Shown here in pieces: positions 11,395 through 24,300 of a DNA stretch of 64,000 nt; the stretch's first letter is position 1; the number at the start of each line of letters is the position of its first letter. A program made the position numbers and the translations under genes. Source of the DNA: Holothuria scabra (taxonomy: Eukaryota; Echinodermata; Holothuroidea; Aspidochirotida; Holothuriidae); contig CM074184.1 in NCBI GenBank assembly GCA_037179385.1, positions 15,704,001 through 15,768,000 of the forward strand, in the 5' to 3' direction. The notes under the pieces were generated by a model. The model was not told the DNA's origin, made no database searches, and worked only from the letters and a program-made list of their open reading frames with translations.

Positions 11395-12157
11395 TACAGC
11401 TAGCCATACACTACATGACTTTGCACGCTGCAACATAACTCAATCGTCAGATCTCCAACAGTCGTGTAGTGTGCATGAGTTTACAACTGCAACTGGTAGT
11501 TTTAGGACCAGTTTTAAGTTGCAATGCCTCCTGTTGGGAAGAACCAACATGTTGGTTCTTCCCGACTCTGTAGGGTGACAGTCGCAAGTAACTGAAAAAT
11601 CTGACCAATCAAATTTACTGATTTAAATGCATGTGATATAAATACGGTGAAAGTTGCCTGATGCTTTTCCGGTGACAACTTTTGACTTTACTTTGTGTAA
11701 ATATTCAGTTGAAAAGGTGGATACATGGACCGAGTACGGTGAGTAGAGATGAGACAAACTGGTAGAAATGTGGGAGCAAGGACCTGTACTTTATAACTGT
11801 GGAACTATAGGAATGCTTGGAAAAAACCAAAAAAACCATTGAAGAGATTGCTAAGGCAGTCGACATCACTGGTGAGCTGTAAACTTGCATAGGCCTAGTA
11901 CGCTAGCTATACACTGAAAGTATAGTTGTAAACTGTATGCTGTTCTGTGCTGTTGTACGGTAATATGTATAGCAGTAGTGCGAATGTGCCAATCGTTGAT
12001 GTGCATTCCTTAATCATTCAACTGACAATGTGCGATAGCCAGTCATATAGTGTGCGTGACCCTGTCGTGTGACTTAAAGTTGTGACGATGATTCAAGACT
12101 AGGTCACGACGGTTTAGTTGAGTTGCGATGTACAAAGTCGTATAGTGTGCATCAGGC
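11395..12157. mobile_element. Decayed inverted-repeat DNA transposon with MADF remnant
   Basis: The left end (around 11403-11450, containing ACTACATGACTTTGCACG and AACTCAATCGTCAG) pairs in reverse with the right end (around 12100-12157, containing CGTGC-like blocks, GTTGCGATGTACAAAGTCG and TATAGTGTGCATCAG). The word GTCGTATAGTGTGCAT or a close variant recurs at about 11461, 12040 and 12136. A near-perfect palindrome sits at 11533-11566 (perfect over 11536-11563). A MADF-like coding remnant lies inside. PIF/Harbinger elements carry a transposase plus a Myb/MADF protein, so that superfamily is my first guess. Confidence 0.55.
11720..11890 (+). pseudogene. MADF/Myb-like DNA-binding domain remnant
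   Basis: After ATG at 11725 the frames contain pieces of a MADF domain in order: a start MDRVR, then in a second frame LVEMWEQGPVLYNCG, and in the first frame again CLEKTKKTIEEIAKAVDITGE. The pattern of a tryptophan in an acidic helix, P-x-LY, and a final E-IA-A helix is that of MADF domains. Stops (TGA at 11738, TAG in the helix) and at least two frame changes break it. It lies inside the inverted-repeat element and so is probably transposon cargo, not a host gene. Confidence 0.6.
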
Positions 12158-13324
12158 TTAAGAAAGATATGGGAGTGGCAAGAAGTAATAGGTTGGGAGA
12201 ATCAGAGTTGTCTGGGGTGATAAATGGGTTTAATGCAGTTGCATGGTGCTGCTTTCTTATTAATCAAGAAAAATGTTTACACTTTTGGTATCGAAATTTT
12301 TGACCAAATTTTAAGCTTATCTTTTACAAAATTAGTTCTACCGAATGCCCACCCTTTTTGTTGTGTCAAACTAAATTTTTATGTCAGGAATATATTTTAT
12401 GTTTGCTAGATAGCTCTTGATTTGCCCGGTTTTATTTCAAAGTTTTGTACTTTACAGTAGCTTGCATAACAGGCAGAGAAATATTTAATCACTATTTGTT
12501 CTATATGGTTCTATTATCAAGCCTTTAATAGCAAAAAGGAGGTTCTTTTGTTTTAGTTTATACGTATAGTTTGTACTAAAGATATCAAAGTGTTAGTAGT
12601 CATGTTGCTCTATATTGTCCTGCTGTGTAGCCAGATATCATGCTCTTCTAGAAAGTGCTATAATCTCACCCCACTGAAAACTTTGTTTTTTGGATCCACT
12701 ATTAGACAGTGTAGGGTCATATAATTTGGTTCTGTTTATTTGGGCAACTCATTTTTGCTACAAGATATTGATGTAAACACTCAGGGTGAGTTCTTTGAAC
12801 ACAGAGAACAGAGAAAGCTAAAGAAGCATTGTTTTGTTTTTAATGTATTTGTCTTTCTTGTCGTCAAGTTCACTTTGTATACCTCAGTTCACTATTTTTA
12901 GGTGAACAACACATAGAGTCACAAATGGTTTTTTGTCTGTCTACCACATCGTTGTGCTCTTTGTTATTTATTAATTATATATTTGCTTCTTGTTTCGTAT
13001 TATACATAATGGCTCTTTATTTTTGCAAGTTTGTATTCTGGATATTAATATTCTCCATGCTTCAGTGCGCTGTAAACATTTCCGCAGTTGTTGACTACAT
13101 TGTTTTGCTAGTGAGACAGTGTAAGGAGAAACTCCTGACATTTGAGGATCCAGTATGAACACAATAGACAAGTTGAAGTTTGTCTGCACTTGTATTGAAT
13201 AGCAACTGAGGACCTTGACCTGGATAAACACCTATTACCTGAGGACATTTTTTCAGCTGAGGACCAAAATCGTGGTCCTCTGCTAAACATAGCTGCATTG
13301 CATTTAAAGCAGCATTTCCATCAT
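12158..13324. other. Gene-free stretch
   Basis: AT-rich sequence without family motifs. The frame at 12925-13158 is hydrophobic and low in complexity and has no splice support, so I do not treat it as coding. Confidence 0.5.
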
Positions 13325-13465
13325 GTATGGGCATGTGTGTGTGTGAACTTTCTGTTCAGGTCAACTGGTAACTAAACATCTAAGCTCTGTGCCAGCCATG
13401 CATAGCACATTGTCTTTATGTGTGTTTACATCCTGCCATTAGCTGTAAACAGACATGAAAGTGTT
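13325..13465 (+). repeat. Dispersed repeat, copy 1 (pair with 24530-24685)
   Basis: The segment containing TTCAGGTCAACTGGTAAC, AACATCTAAG and TTATGTGTGTTTA matches, in reverse orientation, the segment at 24530-24685. Several in-register blocks agree, so the two are copies of one interspersed repeat of unknown type. Confidence 0.6.
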
Positions 13466-14689
13466 ACCCATGGGCCTTACATCTATTGCACAATACTGCT
13501 TCAGGAAGAAACTTTGAATAGGTCTGTTGATCCATAGTAGCTTTCACTGCAATGTACCATGCATTGTAAATCTTAAAGTCAATTGAAATATCAAACTCAC
13601 AAGGTATTTTTGGTATTCTGCAATGCAAATAAATTGTATCAAAAGAAAACTGTTTGATCATGCCATGTTTACTCTGCAATGCATTTAAACAACATAAAAA
13701 TTAGACTGATACATGCAAAGGAAGTGTTTATTTGGTGATCACTTTGCCAGGGCACAAGATGTTTGCAAGTTTATTTAAGAAGTGAAGTGACAGGATTAAA
13801 GGCTACAATTGAATGAATATTTTTATTGAAAAAATAATTTCTGTTGAAAGGAAAGGGACTGTGGTGACTGAAGATGTTAGGTGTTTTAATTTCAAAGTGA
13901 ATTTTGTGTTTTATATCATAGAAATACAATAACTTGAATACTTTTTTGCAATCTTGTGAATTAAAGCACATTCATGCTCCTCTAAGGACCATCGTCCCCC
14001 TTAAACAACTCAGGCAAAATACCACTGTTGCTGTTAGGTGACAATTACACTGAATGAATTTATAGTTAGTGTTACAATGGCAGAGGCTGAATTTATCATG
14101 TAAAGCATAATTAGACATCTAGCATTATGCATAGTATAGTGAATGTTTCCATTGAAGTTTTCCAAGGTTAAGTGCTCTGAGACTGAGCTGTGTGTATGCT
14201 TTAACTAACAGACAACATGTAAGACATATGTACCATACTTTGGTATCAAACAAAAGATGTATTGTGAATTCTGAACAATACAATTTGTGTTCACCCTTTT
14301 TATTCCTTTTTTTTTAGAGAAAACAAAAGAGTCTGAAAAGCAGGTTGCCATAGTCAGTACTACACTGTACAAAGGTGTCCTAAGAAAAGGTTAGTGCATT
14401 AGTGTGTGGTCCTGAAAGGTTGAAATGAATAAAGTGCTATAAAATTGAACACTATTCTACTTTCAGCTATGGTTTAGGTTGAAGGAGGGTGGTGGGGCAG
14501 GATTAAGTGCTATAATTCTGATTCAACCTTATAGCTGGATTATATGATATTTCTGCAGTCGAGGAGCAGAAGCTCTTTGTAGTAAAAAAAAGCTCCCTGC
14601 TTTGCCAGCCAATTTATTTTTTTTTCCTGGAAGAGGACATGCATTATTTAAAAGTAATGTCAGTAAGTCAGTTTTACATTTGACAGATT
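13466..14689. other. Gene-free stretch
   Basis: No gene found. A short open segment after TTTTTTTTAG at about 14319, ending before a GTTAGT at 14389, has splice-like borders but no partner exon and no recognised protein. Confidence 0.45.
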
Positions 14690-14825
14690 AGAAGAATGAT
14701 CCCAAACTCATTAAGCAATGGAGTAGAGAAAGCAAGCCAGAGAGCCACAACTGGAAAAAAGGCCATGGCCGGTTGGACTTGAACCAATAGATTGGAAACT
14801 GGGCCATAAAACTCTAACTAGCTAG
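14690..14825 (+). mobile_element. tRNA-derived SINE, 3' part
   Basis: Contains GTAGAGAAAGCAAGCCAGAG, AGCCACAACTGGAAAAAAGG and a GTTGGACTTGAACCAAT block, matching the bodies of the SINE copies at 1755 and 10026. It ends in a short GCTA tandem (14818-14831). Confidence 0.55.
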
Positions 14826-15850
14826 CTAGCTAACCCAAATTCATTTGTAAATGACAGGAGATGGTTTGAATGTTTGCCTGGGAGTTTAAATGGTGTTATT
14901 AAGTGTGTATTGTTTGGCCATTGCTAGTGATTGCCACCAGTGGCAATGCTACAGGGGAGGGGGGGGGGGATGGCAAAAGGGGCAACATCCTTCTGCACTT
15001 GCTCCCAAGTAAGGTCAGTTAGGAGTTGGATTAACTGAAAAAATATGTAAAAAGTACACCTCTTCAGAGAACTGCATTTTCATCCAGCAGTATGCCAAAA
15101 CCAGGAGCTTTGCCCCTTGGACCTACTACACCCCCAGGATGGGTTGATTTGGGCTTGGTTTTGTGCTGCAGAATTTCCTGCCCCCCCAACATTTGAACAT
15201 AGTTTGCCCCAGGCCCATTTTGACATTCTGGCACTGCCACTGATCACAACAAATTTGAGTTTACCCATAACCTTTTAAGTGGAAAGTGGTTACACATTCT
15301 AAGGAGCAGTTCCAGACTGTATACTTTTATAATGATAACAAACCCACACAGTTTTTACACATTTTGTAATCATTTTGTATCCTGGAATGTGAACTTCTCT
15401 TCTGTTATGGAGCATTTGCAATTCAAGATAGCATTGGCAAAAATAAAATGCTTGTCAGAGAAAAGCGTGAGAATATCTGTGTAGATTGAAATCACATTAA
15501 TGTTTTTAAATTGTTTACAATCATGATTACCAATTGTATGAGAAAGCATTCCAGCTTAATTCAAGTGGTTGAATTTGTTCATCACGAATCTCGAGACTTT
15601 TGTACTCTCAGATGCTTTTGTCATATGTATATGTAAATAATTTAGTCTGCTTCTTCAAGCAGCTGCATTCAGGAATTTTAGCCTGTTTTAATTTAAGAGG
15701 AAGGGTACCTGGTAGGTAGAGGGGGCAGGCAGTGGGTGAAATATCAAAACAGTGAAGTCAAACTGTGTATCTATGTACAGGTTCTGGTTATTTCATTATT
15801 TAACACAAAGAAGAATTGTGTAACCAACTTTGTGAAGAAAAAAGTAATTA

Positions 15851-18440
15851 TTGGTTTCGATGGTAAGAGAAACCAATGCAATCATGATGGCGTGCGTGTG
15901 TATGTATGTGTGTGTGTGTGTGTGTATGTGTGTGTGTGTGTGTTTGTGACACTTTGCTTGTTAACACGATATCTCAAGATAGGAATGTCGCTGAGTTTTC
16001 AAACTTAGTACATAGATGCCCTATATTAAGAGGAAGAACCCTATCGGTTTTGGTCGAGTTTGAAGGTCATTTGAGGTCACAGGGGTCAAAAACTCGAAAC
16101 ACTTTACATTTAACACAACTAACTCGTTAACACGATATCTCAAGATAGGAATATCTGACAGTTTTCAGACTTGGTACTTAGATGCCCCATATGAAGAGGA
16201 AGAACCCTATCGTTTTTGGTGGAGTTCAAAGGTCATCTGGGGTCACAGGGGTCAAAGGACTCGAAACACTTTACAATAGGATATGGCACAGTAGGAATGT
16301 TTGAAAGTATTCAAATTTGGTACATAGATGTCCCATATCAAGAAAAAGAACAGCATAAGTTTTCATTGAGTTTAAAGGTTATTTGGGGTCACAGGTGTCA
16401 AAGGACTCGAAATACTTTACATTTAACTCATTAACACAGTATTTCAATGTAGAAATGCCATAGGACTTGAAACACTTTACATTTAACTCATTAACACAGT
16501 ATCTGAAGGTATGAATGTTTGAAAGTATTCAAACTTGGTTCATAGAATGTCCTATATCAAGAAAAAGAACAGTATCAGTTTTCAACGAGTTTAAAGGTTA
16601 TTTGGTGTGACAGGTGTCAAAGGACTCGAAACACTGTACATTTAACTAACTAATAGAGTATCTCAATGTAGAAATGTTCATAGGACTTGAAACACTTTAC
16701 ATTTCACTCATTAGCACAGTGTCTGAAGGTAGAAATGTCTGGAAGTTTTCAAACTTCGTACATAGATGTCCCATATCAAGAGGAAGAATGGTATGGGTTT
16801 TGGTCAAGTTCAAAGGTCATTTGGGGTCACAGGGGGTCCAACCCGGAAAACCATGTTTACACAATATCTTAAGGTAGGAAGCTTGGATTGATTTCAAACT
16901 TTATATGTTGATGCAGTATGATGGGTAGATGAACCCTACAAATTTTGGTAGAGGTCAAAGGTCATTTGGGGTCACAGGGGGTCAAACCTCCAAAACGTTT
17001 TTTACATGATATCTCAAGTTGGGAAACTTGGATTAAATTCAAACTCAAGATATTGATGCGTTATGATGTAAGCAAGAACCCTTTAGATTTTGGTAGAGGT
17101 CAAAGGTCATTTGGGGTCACAGAGGGTCAAACCCAGAAAATCTTGTTTACACAATATCTGAAGGTAGGAAGCTTGGATTGATTTGAATCTTGATTTGTTG
17201 ATGCAATATGATGGGAAGAAGAACCTTATTGATTTTGGGTAGAGGTCAAAGGTTATTTGGGGTCACAGGGGGTCAATCCCCAAAAACCTTGTTTACATGA
17301 TATCTCAAGGTAGGAAACTTGGATTAATTTCAAACTTGATATGTTGATGCATTATGATGTATGTAAAAACCCTACTGATTTTGGTAGGGGTCAAAGGTCA
17401 TCTGGGGTCACAGGGGGTCAAACTTGGAAAACCTTGTTTACAGGATATCTCAAGGTAGGAAACTTGGATTAATCTCAAACGTGTTATGTTGATGCATTAT
17501 GATGTAAGGAAGAATCCTTTAGATTTTGGTACAGGTCAAAGGTCATTTCGGGTTAAAGGGGGGCCGAACCCTGAAAACCTTGTTTACACGTTATGTCAAG
17601 GAAGGAAGCTTGGATTGATTTCAACCTTGAGATGTTGATGCATCATAATGCAAGGAAGAACCCTATTGATTTTGGTAGAGGTCAAAGGTCATGTGGGGTC
17701 ACAGGGGGCCGAACCCTGAAAACCTTGTTTACATGATATCTCAAGCAAGGAAGCTTAGATTGATTTCAAACTTGATATATTGATGCATTTTGATGTATGG
17801 AAAAATCCTACTGATTTTGGTAGGGGTCAAAGGTCATCTGGGGTTGCAGGGGGTCAAACTCCGAAAACCTTGTTTGCATGATATCTCAAGGTAGGAAACT
17901 TGGATTAATCTCAAACTTGGTATGTTGATGCATCATAATGTGAGGGAGAACCCTATTGATTTTGTTAGAGATCAAAGGTCATCCAAGGTCACAGGAGGCT
18001 CAAACCCCGAAAACCTTGTTTGCATGATATCTAATGGTAGGAAGCTTGGATTTTTTCAAACTTGGTTTGTTAATGAATTATGACGAGAGGGTGGACCCTA
18101 TTAATTTTGGTAAAGGTCAAAGTTCACCTGGGGTTATCCAAGGTCAAACCTTGAAAACTCCTACTTTGTATTTCAAGGTGGGAAAATGAGAGAGGGTTCA
18201 AAGTTAGAATGTGGATGTGTGATGGTTGGAAGATGGCTTCTGTTGTCCTTGGTGGAGGTTGAAGGTCAATTGGGGTCACCAGAGATCAAACTATGAAAAC
18301 TTTGTTAATAGGATAGATTATCTTAAGGCACAGCATGAAATTTGGGTTTTCATTGTAGAAGTGTTTTGGTTAAAAGAAAAACCAGTTACTTACTGGTGGA
18401 GTCAAAGGTCACTTTGGGTCACCATGTGTTACAATAAATG
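15851..18440 (+). repeat. Satellite array 1: about 145 bp units with DR1 motif, TG microsatellite and terminal hairpin
   Basis: It opens with a hairpin (arms TTGGTTTC 15851-15858 and GAAACCAA 15869-15876), then a TG microsatellite (about 15891-15947), then tandem units. In the regular half the core AGGTCAAAGGTCA or a close variant starts at 16952, 17097, 17243, 17388, 17533, 17679, 17824, 17969 and 18114, so the period is 145-146 bp. Each core is followed by TTTGGGGTCACAGGGGGTCA-like sequence, adding a third half site. Units before 16860 are more divergent and spaced less regularly. The right end fades near 18440 with no terminal motif, so it appears truncated. Frames inside are by-products of the repeat. 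Confidence 0.9.
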
Positions 18441-21194
18441 CAGCCTTTTTTGAAAAGAACATGTTCTGTATGCATCATCGAAACCTCAATGCATTTTTGC
18501 ATTCTGGTTATATCAAGTTAGGCTGGGTCCTGTCAATAAGGGGATTCATCATCATTGCTGCAAACCATGTTAGTTTTGTTCCTTTTTGACTGTGAAATGG
18601 TTTCAGTTATTTCATAGTTTCTTACTTATTGACAACATTGCTGGGTATTGATCTGTTATCCAGGCAGCTAAAAACTTGTGAAGCTGCTAAAGTTTTAGTA
18701 ACACTTTTCCAAAAGGAACAGAATTAAAACTGCAATGACCAATCACCTCTTTTAAAAGGTTTATACTTAGGCACAATTTATGACCCATACACAAATTTCA
18801 CATTTCCATCATGCAATCCACCAATTGACCAATAAGGTCATATTGACAATGGCTTGCATGGTGTGTAAAAGTATGTATTTTACTTGATGAATGTTGATTC
18901 CTTTGTTTATTTGTGTGTTCTTTCACCAGACAATTGTTTCATGTTACCAACTCAGAGTGTTAGGGAGATGTATTGCTATGTTAAAAATGTCAGGATTATC
19001 TTACCTAATAAAGAGGATTAATTGTGCAGCCATATTTGTGTCTGTGATATTTTGATGGTACAATACCTTTGTAACAAATTAATGGTACAGAAGCCTGTCA
19101 TATTCATAAAGCCATCGACACAATCCTTGACTATATGACCATAGAAAAAGTACATGCCATTGAAATTCAGGATATTTTCTATACTAAAATGGGAATATTT
19201 AGTATTAAAAACAGGTACTTGCAAAATTGCTTTTATTTTTATGAGGCATAGATGCATAATAGACATGATCACCAACTACAGAATTTGTGAGGTTTGAATT
19301 TGTAGGCCATATGATTTTTTTTCCCTGATCAAATACAGTAAATGTAAGGATTCCCAAAGACATTATAAAAGCCTTTTCCTATTTTTGCAACTGGGAGGAA
19401 ACCCTGAAAATATCTTGAGCTAGTTCCTTCCATGGACTGTTGAGTCTAAATATAGAAAATGTTGGGTACAGGGTTGGTACACATACAAAATGACAAAATT
19501 CCATCCATGACTTGAAAGGACCTTGACCAAAATTTCCAGGACTTTAAAAACAGTCACATCACATATATCCATCTTTTATCCACAAAAATTGTCTCTCTTA
19601 CACTGAGAAGATCAGAACAATAACTTAGGTCTATGTCCTTCAATTCTCTGACTTTTCCAGGACCTTTTGAAAAGTTGCTCATTTTCTATGACTTTTCAGT
19701 CCTGGAAATTCAAATGTCATTTTTCCCCAACTTTTCAGGATCTGGACAGACCTAGGGGTAGCATGCATCAGATTTACAGGAATATTGAACTAGCAGGAAC
19801 AACTAGTAGCACATTATGACCTAACCAATAACAGAAATAAAATAGAAACAGACCTTTTTGCAGGAATTTGAATCTCTGACATATCCTGTAGACAAAGTGA
19901 CAACGTGCTTGGAGGCTTCCATGTTTAATCTTACCAAAACAACATGGATTTTAAATATTTATGAGGTCAACACTTCAACTTCATAACATTAATTATCTCC
20001 TGATATATCTTTTCTTTCTCTTTCACCTTTCCTGCACTTGGGCAAAAAAAAAAGATTCATGTGTCTTTTTCATACAATCTTTGTTGCTGTATATGTTCAA
20101 TATGTAACATCAAGGTTTAGATAAAAGAATATATATAATACACTCAGCTACTTACACAAAATTATTCAAAAGATAGCATGCTACAAAAATAACTATCAAA
20201 GGCAGCTTACACAAAACTCAGATCATCCCCAATCAAATTTTTTCCCTAAGTCAATTCTTACAGACCATCTACATCAATTTATGTCAGCCTTAATATCTTG
20301 AAATATGACAAAAGTTATTGGAAGAATCAAACTTGTAAATGTTAATTGGCTAATACTGTTTTGGTGTGTGAAATCAAAGAAGTCATAAACCAACATTTTA
20401 CATCAAATCATCTTCCCATCTCTCCATTTTTCTTGTGGAACTAATGGGAGGAAAAATGGAGGCAGACAGTATCATTCATTATTACAGGGGAGGGGGGCAT
20501 ACAAAGTAAATAAAAGCCTATGAGGAGATGAAAGAAATGACAGCCTGCAAAGATGGAATAAAAGCCCTGTTAAAGTTTCCTCTCAGGTCTTGGCAAACCA
20601 AGTTCCTTGGTTCTTAGCATCTTGACAGTTCCTGGCTAACCACAAAGATATAATACTGATCAACTCTTCCTCTGCACCTGAAACCTTTGATCTTCTCACC
20701 AAGTATTTTGCTTCCTTTCGCCTACATTTTAACAAAGCATATTCATGCTAATGGTACCTTCTTCATTCCTTGCTCTTCTAATCAATTTCCCTTAGATTCT
20801 TTAACTTTCTATTCTCTGTAGCTTCCTGCAATTCTCGAGATCTCAAGTAAAACTTTGAAAGCCACCGGAAATGTTGGGTATCTTTACCAACATAGTTTGA
20901 TGAACACTCAAGGGAGTGGCAAAGAAATGTGACATGTCCAACCTAAGATGTTTGTAATCCTTATTGTCATGGAAGAGTAAAGATGATTTGTTTGTTTCTA
21001 TGCACCATCCTCCAACTACGATGTTGTAATCATGCATCATCCATACATCTTGTAATATTACATATCAGTGGATTTCCTTGCATAATGTAAGGCTGTGCAT
21101 TTCATGCATTAGTTTGCCCAAATAAATAAAGGTAGTAATGTTTGACATAATCCATCTATTGCAGGGTATTGCTATATGCATTTTATAAACAATG
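18441..21194. other. Intergenic region between the convergent genes
   Basis: No gene was found. It includes one interspersed repeat (19485-19760), a T/A-rich stretch around 20040-20150 and the presumed EME1 3' UTR near 21194. No canonical polyadenylation signal for EME1 was identified with confidence. Confidence 0.5.
19485..19760. repeat. Interspersed repeat with CATGACTTTTCC-type ends
   Basis: Rich in the words CCATGACTTG, CAGGACTTTAAAAA, GACTTTTCCAGGACCTTTTG and ACTTTTCAGTCCTGG, in both orientations. The same words occur at 43555-43820. The arrangement suggests an inverted-repeat nonautonomous DNA element, but clean ends were not defined. Confidence 0.5.
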
Positions 21195-21302
21195 TTACAA
21201 CAGCTGGTCCCCATCGACAGAAGTCATTTGTTTGTATACACGGCGAGACAATTCTGGTCCAACCCTTCTTGTTGTGGCAAGAACTCCTTCCCCTCGCCGG
21301 AT
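21195..21302 (-). CDS. EME1: EME1 exon 12 (last)
   Basis: Codes [20 protein letters not shown] and [15 protein letters not shown], then TAA at 21195-21197. This is the end of the helix-hairpin-helix domain that binds junction DNA and contacts MUS81. The acceptor is TTTTCCAG. Phase 0. Confidence 0.95.
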   Translation of the reverse strand: MRRGEGVLATTRRVGPELSRRVYKQMTSVDGDQLL

Positions 21303-24300
21303 CTGGAAAAGTGAAAGCAATAAAATTAATTAGGAATGTATGAAAATGGAACACATGAAAATTGTGAAATTTTGTTGGATTTTTCTACTCAATGGGAGTA
21401 AATAAGGTCACATACTAAAGCAAAGATGGGTAGAATTTAATCAATCCAATATATATTCTAGTTAATTAAAGAATGTAATTTAAATCTTGCATACTTTCGA
21501 TAGGTCATATTTGAAAAGGGAAGATATTTTCTTATTACTGGACCCAAGATCTAGAACTTTCATGCCAGTTTTGTCTATTATTCCTGCCCAACAAAGAAAA
21601 AAATACAACCCAGACTTTAAGGGAAATATTGCATTTAAAATGCTCTAACATAGCATTAAAAGTAAAAAGCTCTATTTATTATCAAATCATTTGGTCTCAA
21701 CAATAAGCACCAGCAATAGCTTCATATCCTCAAAATATTATACACAAGAAGAGCTATGGAAGTTGCATCTTTTGAAATGTTGAAAGTTTGGGTGACCAAA
21801 TTAATCTTGAGGAACAAGCAGCTAAATTTCTATCTGAGGAAAACTTCTTTCTTGAAAAGAAGGCTACCATACTGCCTTATTTGTAATTATCTACCACTCT
21901 TGCCAATAAATATTGGTTTTAAAAGGATGAAATTTCCTTGTCAAACAAATGCAGTATTTCCCTTTAAGCTGTGTACTTTAAAAAGCAATGTGTTCACTGC
22001 AGTTGAATTTATTGCCAATAACATAAATTGCTGGGAATTACAGCTAGGCCCAAAATTCTGCAGCAACACAAATGTTAACCAACCCACTTCCCAGAAAAAA
22101 ATAAATTGATAATGACCAAGCAATCCAAATACTAACCACAATATCTTGCAGCAACATCTCTGCCTCCCTGATAGAAGAACAGTTTCTATATCCCTGTAGG
22201 AGACAATGAAACAGCTGTTAAATATATTTTACGGATCAATTTGTAAACAGCAGGTCAATGTCCCCCTCTTTACCTCCTAAGTAGCTATGTATTCCCTTAC
22301 TGCCTTCAATATCCATTTGGCAAAGACCAATAACATAGCGGGACCCTACCCAATGATTTCTTCTTCATTTTGCCCTCCACGTGTTAACACCTTAGTTCAG
22401 GTTCTGAAAGAAAGACTTATTCCATGGAAGATAGTTCAAGATACATGCCTTGAGAGAAGGTACCATACAATTGCTTAATTAAACCTTGTTGTAATATAGA
22501 AAAGTTACTGTCCAAGCTTTCTTATCATAAAATGAAACCTTACTTTAACAAACAGAACAAAAGATACAAGTGCTCAATGTAAACATCAATGGAATCATAG
22601 AATGTAGAGACTTCTCAAGATAAACCAGTAGTAAAACTCTTAGGCTTAGCTTATTCTTCCAACAACATATACAAGAATCATGTAAAGATATGCTTTCATT
22701 TCAAAAGAAGAAAGTAGAAGGTCACTTTTTGGGGAAACCCTCAGGTATTTTCTCTTTTTAGAACCAACCAGTGGTAATTGTTTTCCTTTTGAAGTACTTA
22801 TGCTTTGTATACAGAAGCTAGGTGCTTCATGATCGAATTGCACAACAAGGACCAAATTTAAAACTTGCCCACATCTGATAAAACCACCAACTCCCCTTAC
22901 TCTGACAAGGAAGCACATCTATAACTTCTTTTTAATATTGGAAGTGCAGGTACTACGAAAGACATCCTGTGTGCCACCCTAGTCATGTTGGCTACGACCT
23001 GCATGTACAACATACATTACCTGCAGCAGAAGCTGTGGTGATGGATACTCAGAGATGATAGCTGAGGCTATCTCTGGACTCACGTTTCTAAATTGTTGCA
23101 ACTGCTGTTTCCAAACCTTTATCATACCAACACCATCTTTGCTGACCCTCACCCCTCCAGCCCATTCATTGTTCACATGAAAAGAGAAAGTGGATTTGTC
23201 TCTCTCTTTCCTGAAATAAAGAGAAGACAGTATTTGTTGACAGATGATGAAGAAAGATAAAAAAAACCATAACACAATCACTGAGTTAAATTTTGAAAAC
23301 ATTTCAGCTTACCCCCCCCCCCCAAAAAAAAATACTACTGCCTTTTCTTCACCCAAAAATTTCTGGGGGAAAATCAGCAAATCCTTGCCAATCTCCTCAT
23401 GTTTACCATTTGCCTTCATTGAAAACTACTATATTCCTCATGATGTTCCATGCTATTGGGATATGGTTTGAACCTCCTTGAACAGAAAAAAATGACTTTT
23501 AACAAATAATTTATTTATATTCCTGGCATAAACATTTTAAGTTATAGTCAAGAAAAGACTTTGACAACTCAACGCTCTTGGCAACTGTCATTTTCTAAAT
23601 TGATGCAGGAGTAAGAAAGTTTAGGATTAAATCAAAGATTTAACATAAAGATCCCTGTATGATGAACAGTTATACTTTACTGATGATCAAATGGGAAATC
23701 CTAAATTCTTCATGAGACACAAGTGATATATATATCTTCAGTCAAAAGCATTTAGGGGAATTTTATTAATTTCTTACTTGAAAGGTCTCTCTGCCACAGC
23801 CTTGGTAAACATCCCAATAAAGTCTGCTACAGCATCTGGAGTCTCGCGGCAGTGAACATTACATCCATGCTGAAGCTGGAGGCTTACAAAAGCCTGGTAT
23901 AAATAAAAAAACACAGCTTTCAGTTCAACTGAATGACTTGTAAATGAGGTAACAACCTGATGAATCATGTAGCCCATTCAATAAAGATTCTCAAATTGCA
24001 TTTGGGCATATCAATTTGATGGTTAAGAGGAAAACTACTTCCCAATGAACTGCACAGCCAGTTGTATGATTTACTATTGATTGCTTTTTTAATTGACCCA
24101 GCTCCCATATGGTTGTACAGGTACCTGTTTTATCATTGGTTAGTTTATTAGATCAGATTTAATAACACACCAACATGAGTTTTATATACTGTAAACTACA
24201 TAAAAAGGTAAAGTTTGGATATTGTTCAAGTTCTATATTTCAAATATAGGTCAAAAACAGAGCAAGTCCTTCCCTCTAGTTGCCACTCACAACAGATGCT

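Noticed and set aside
12925..13158. Hydrophobic 77-codon frame
   Set aside because: Composition follows T-rich DNA; no signal peptide-plus-domain layout, no splice support and no family resemblance.
14319..14388. Open segment with TTTTTTTTAG acceptor and GTTAGT donor-like borders
   Set aside because: About 24 codons without any recognised motif, no neighbouring exon in compatible phase, and no gene needing it. Poly-T before AG is common by chance here.
16216..17181. Several 60-90 codon frames within satellite array 1
   Set aside because: They are periodic products of the tandem unit (repeating the same words such as KGHLGSQG) and not evidence of protein.
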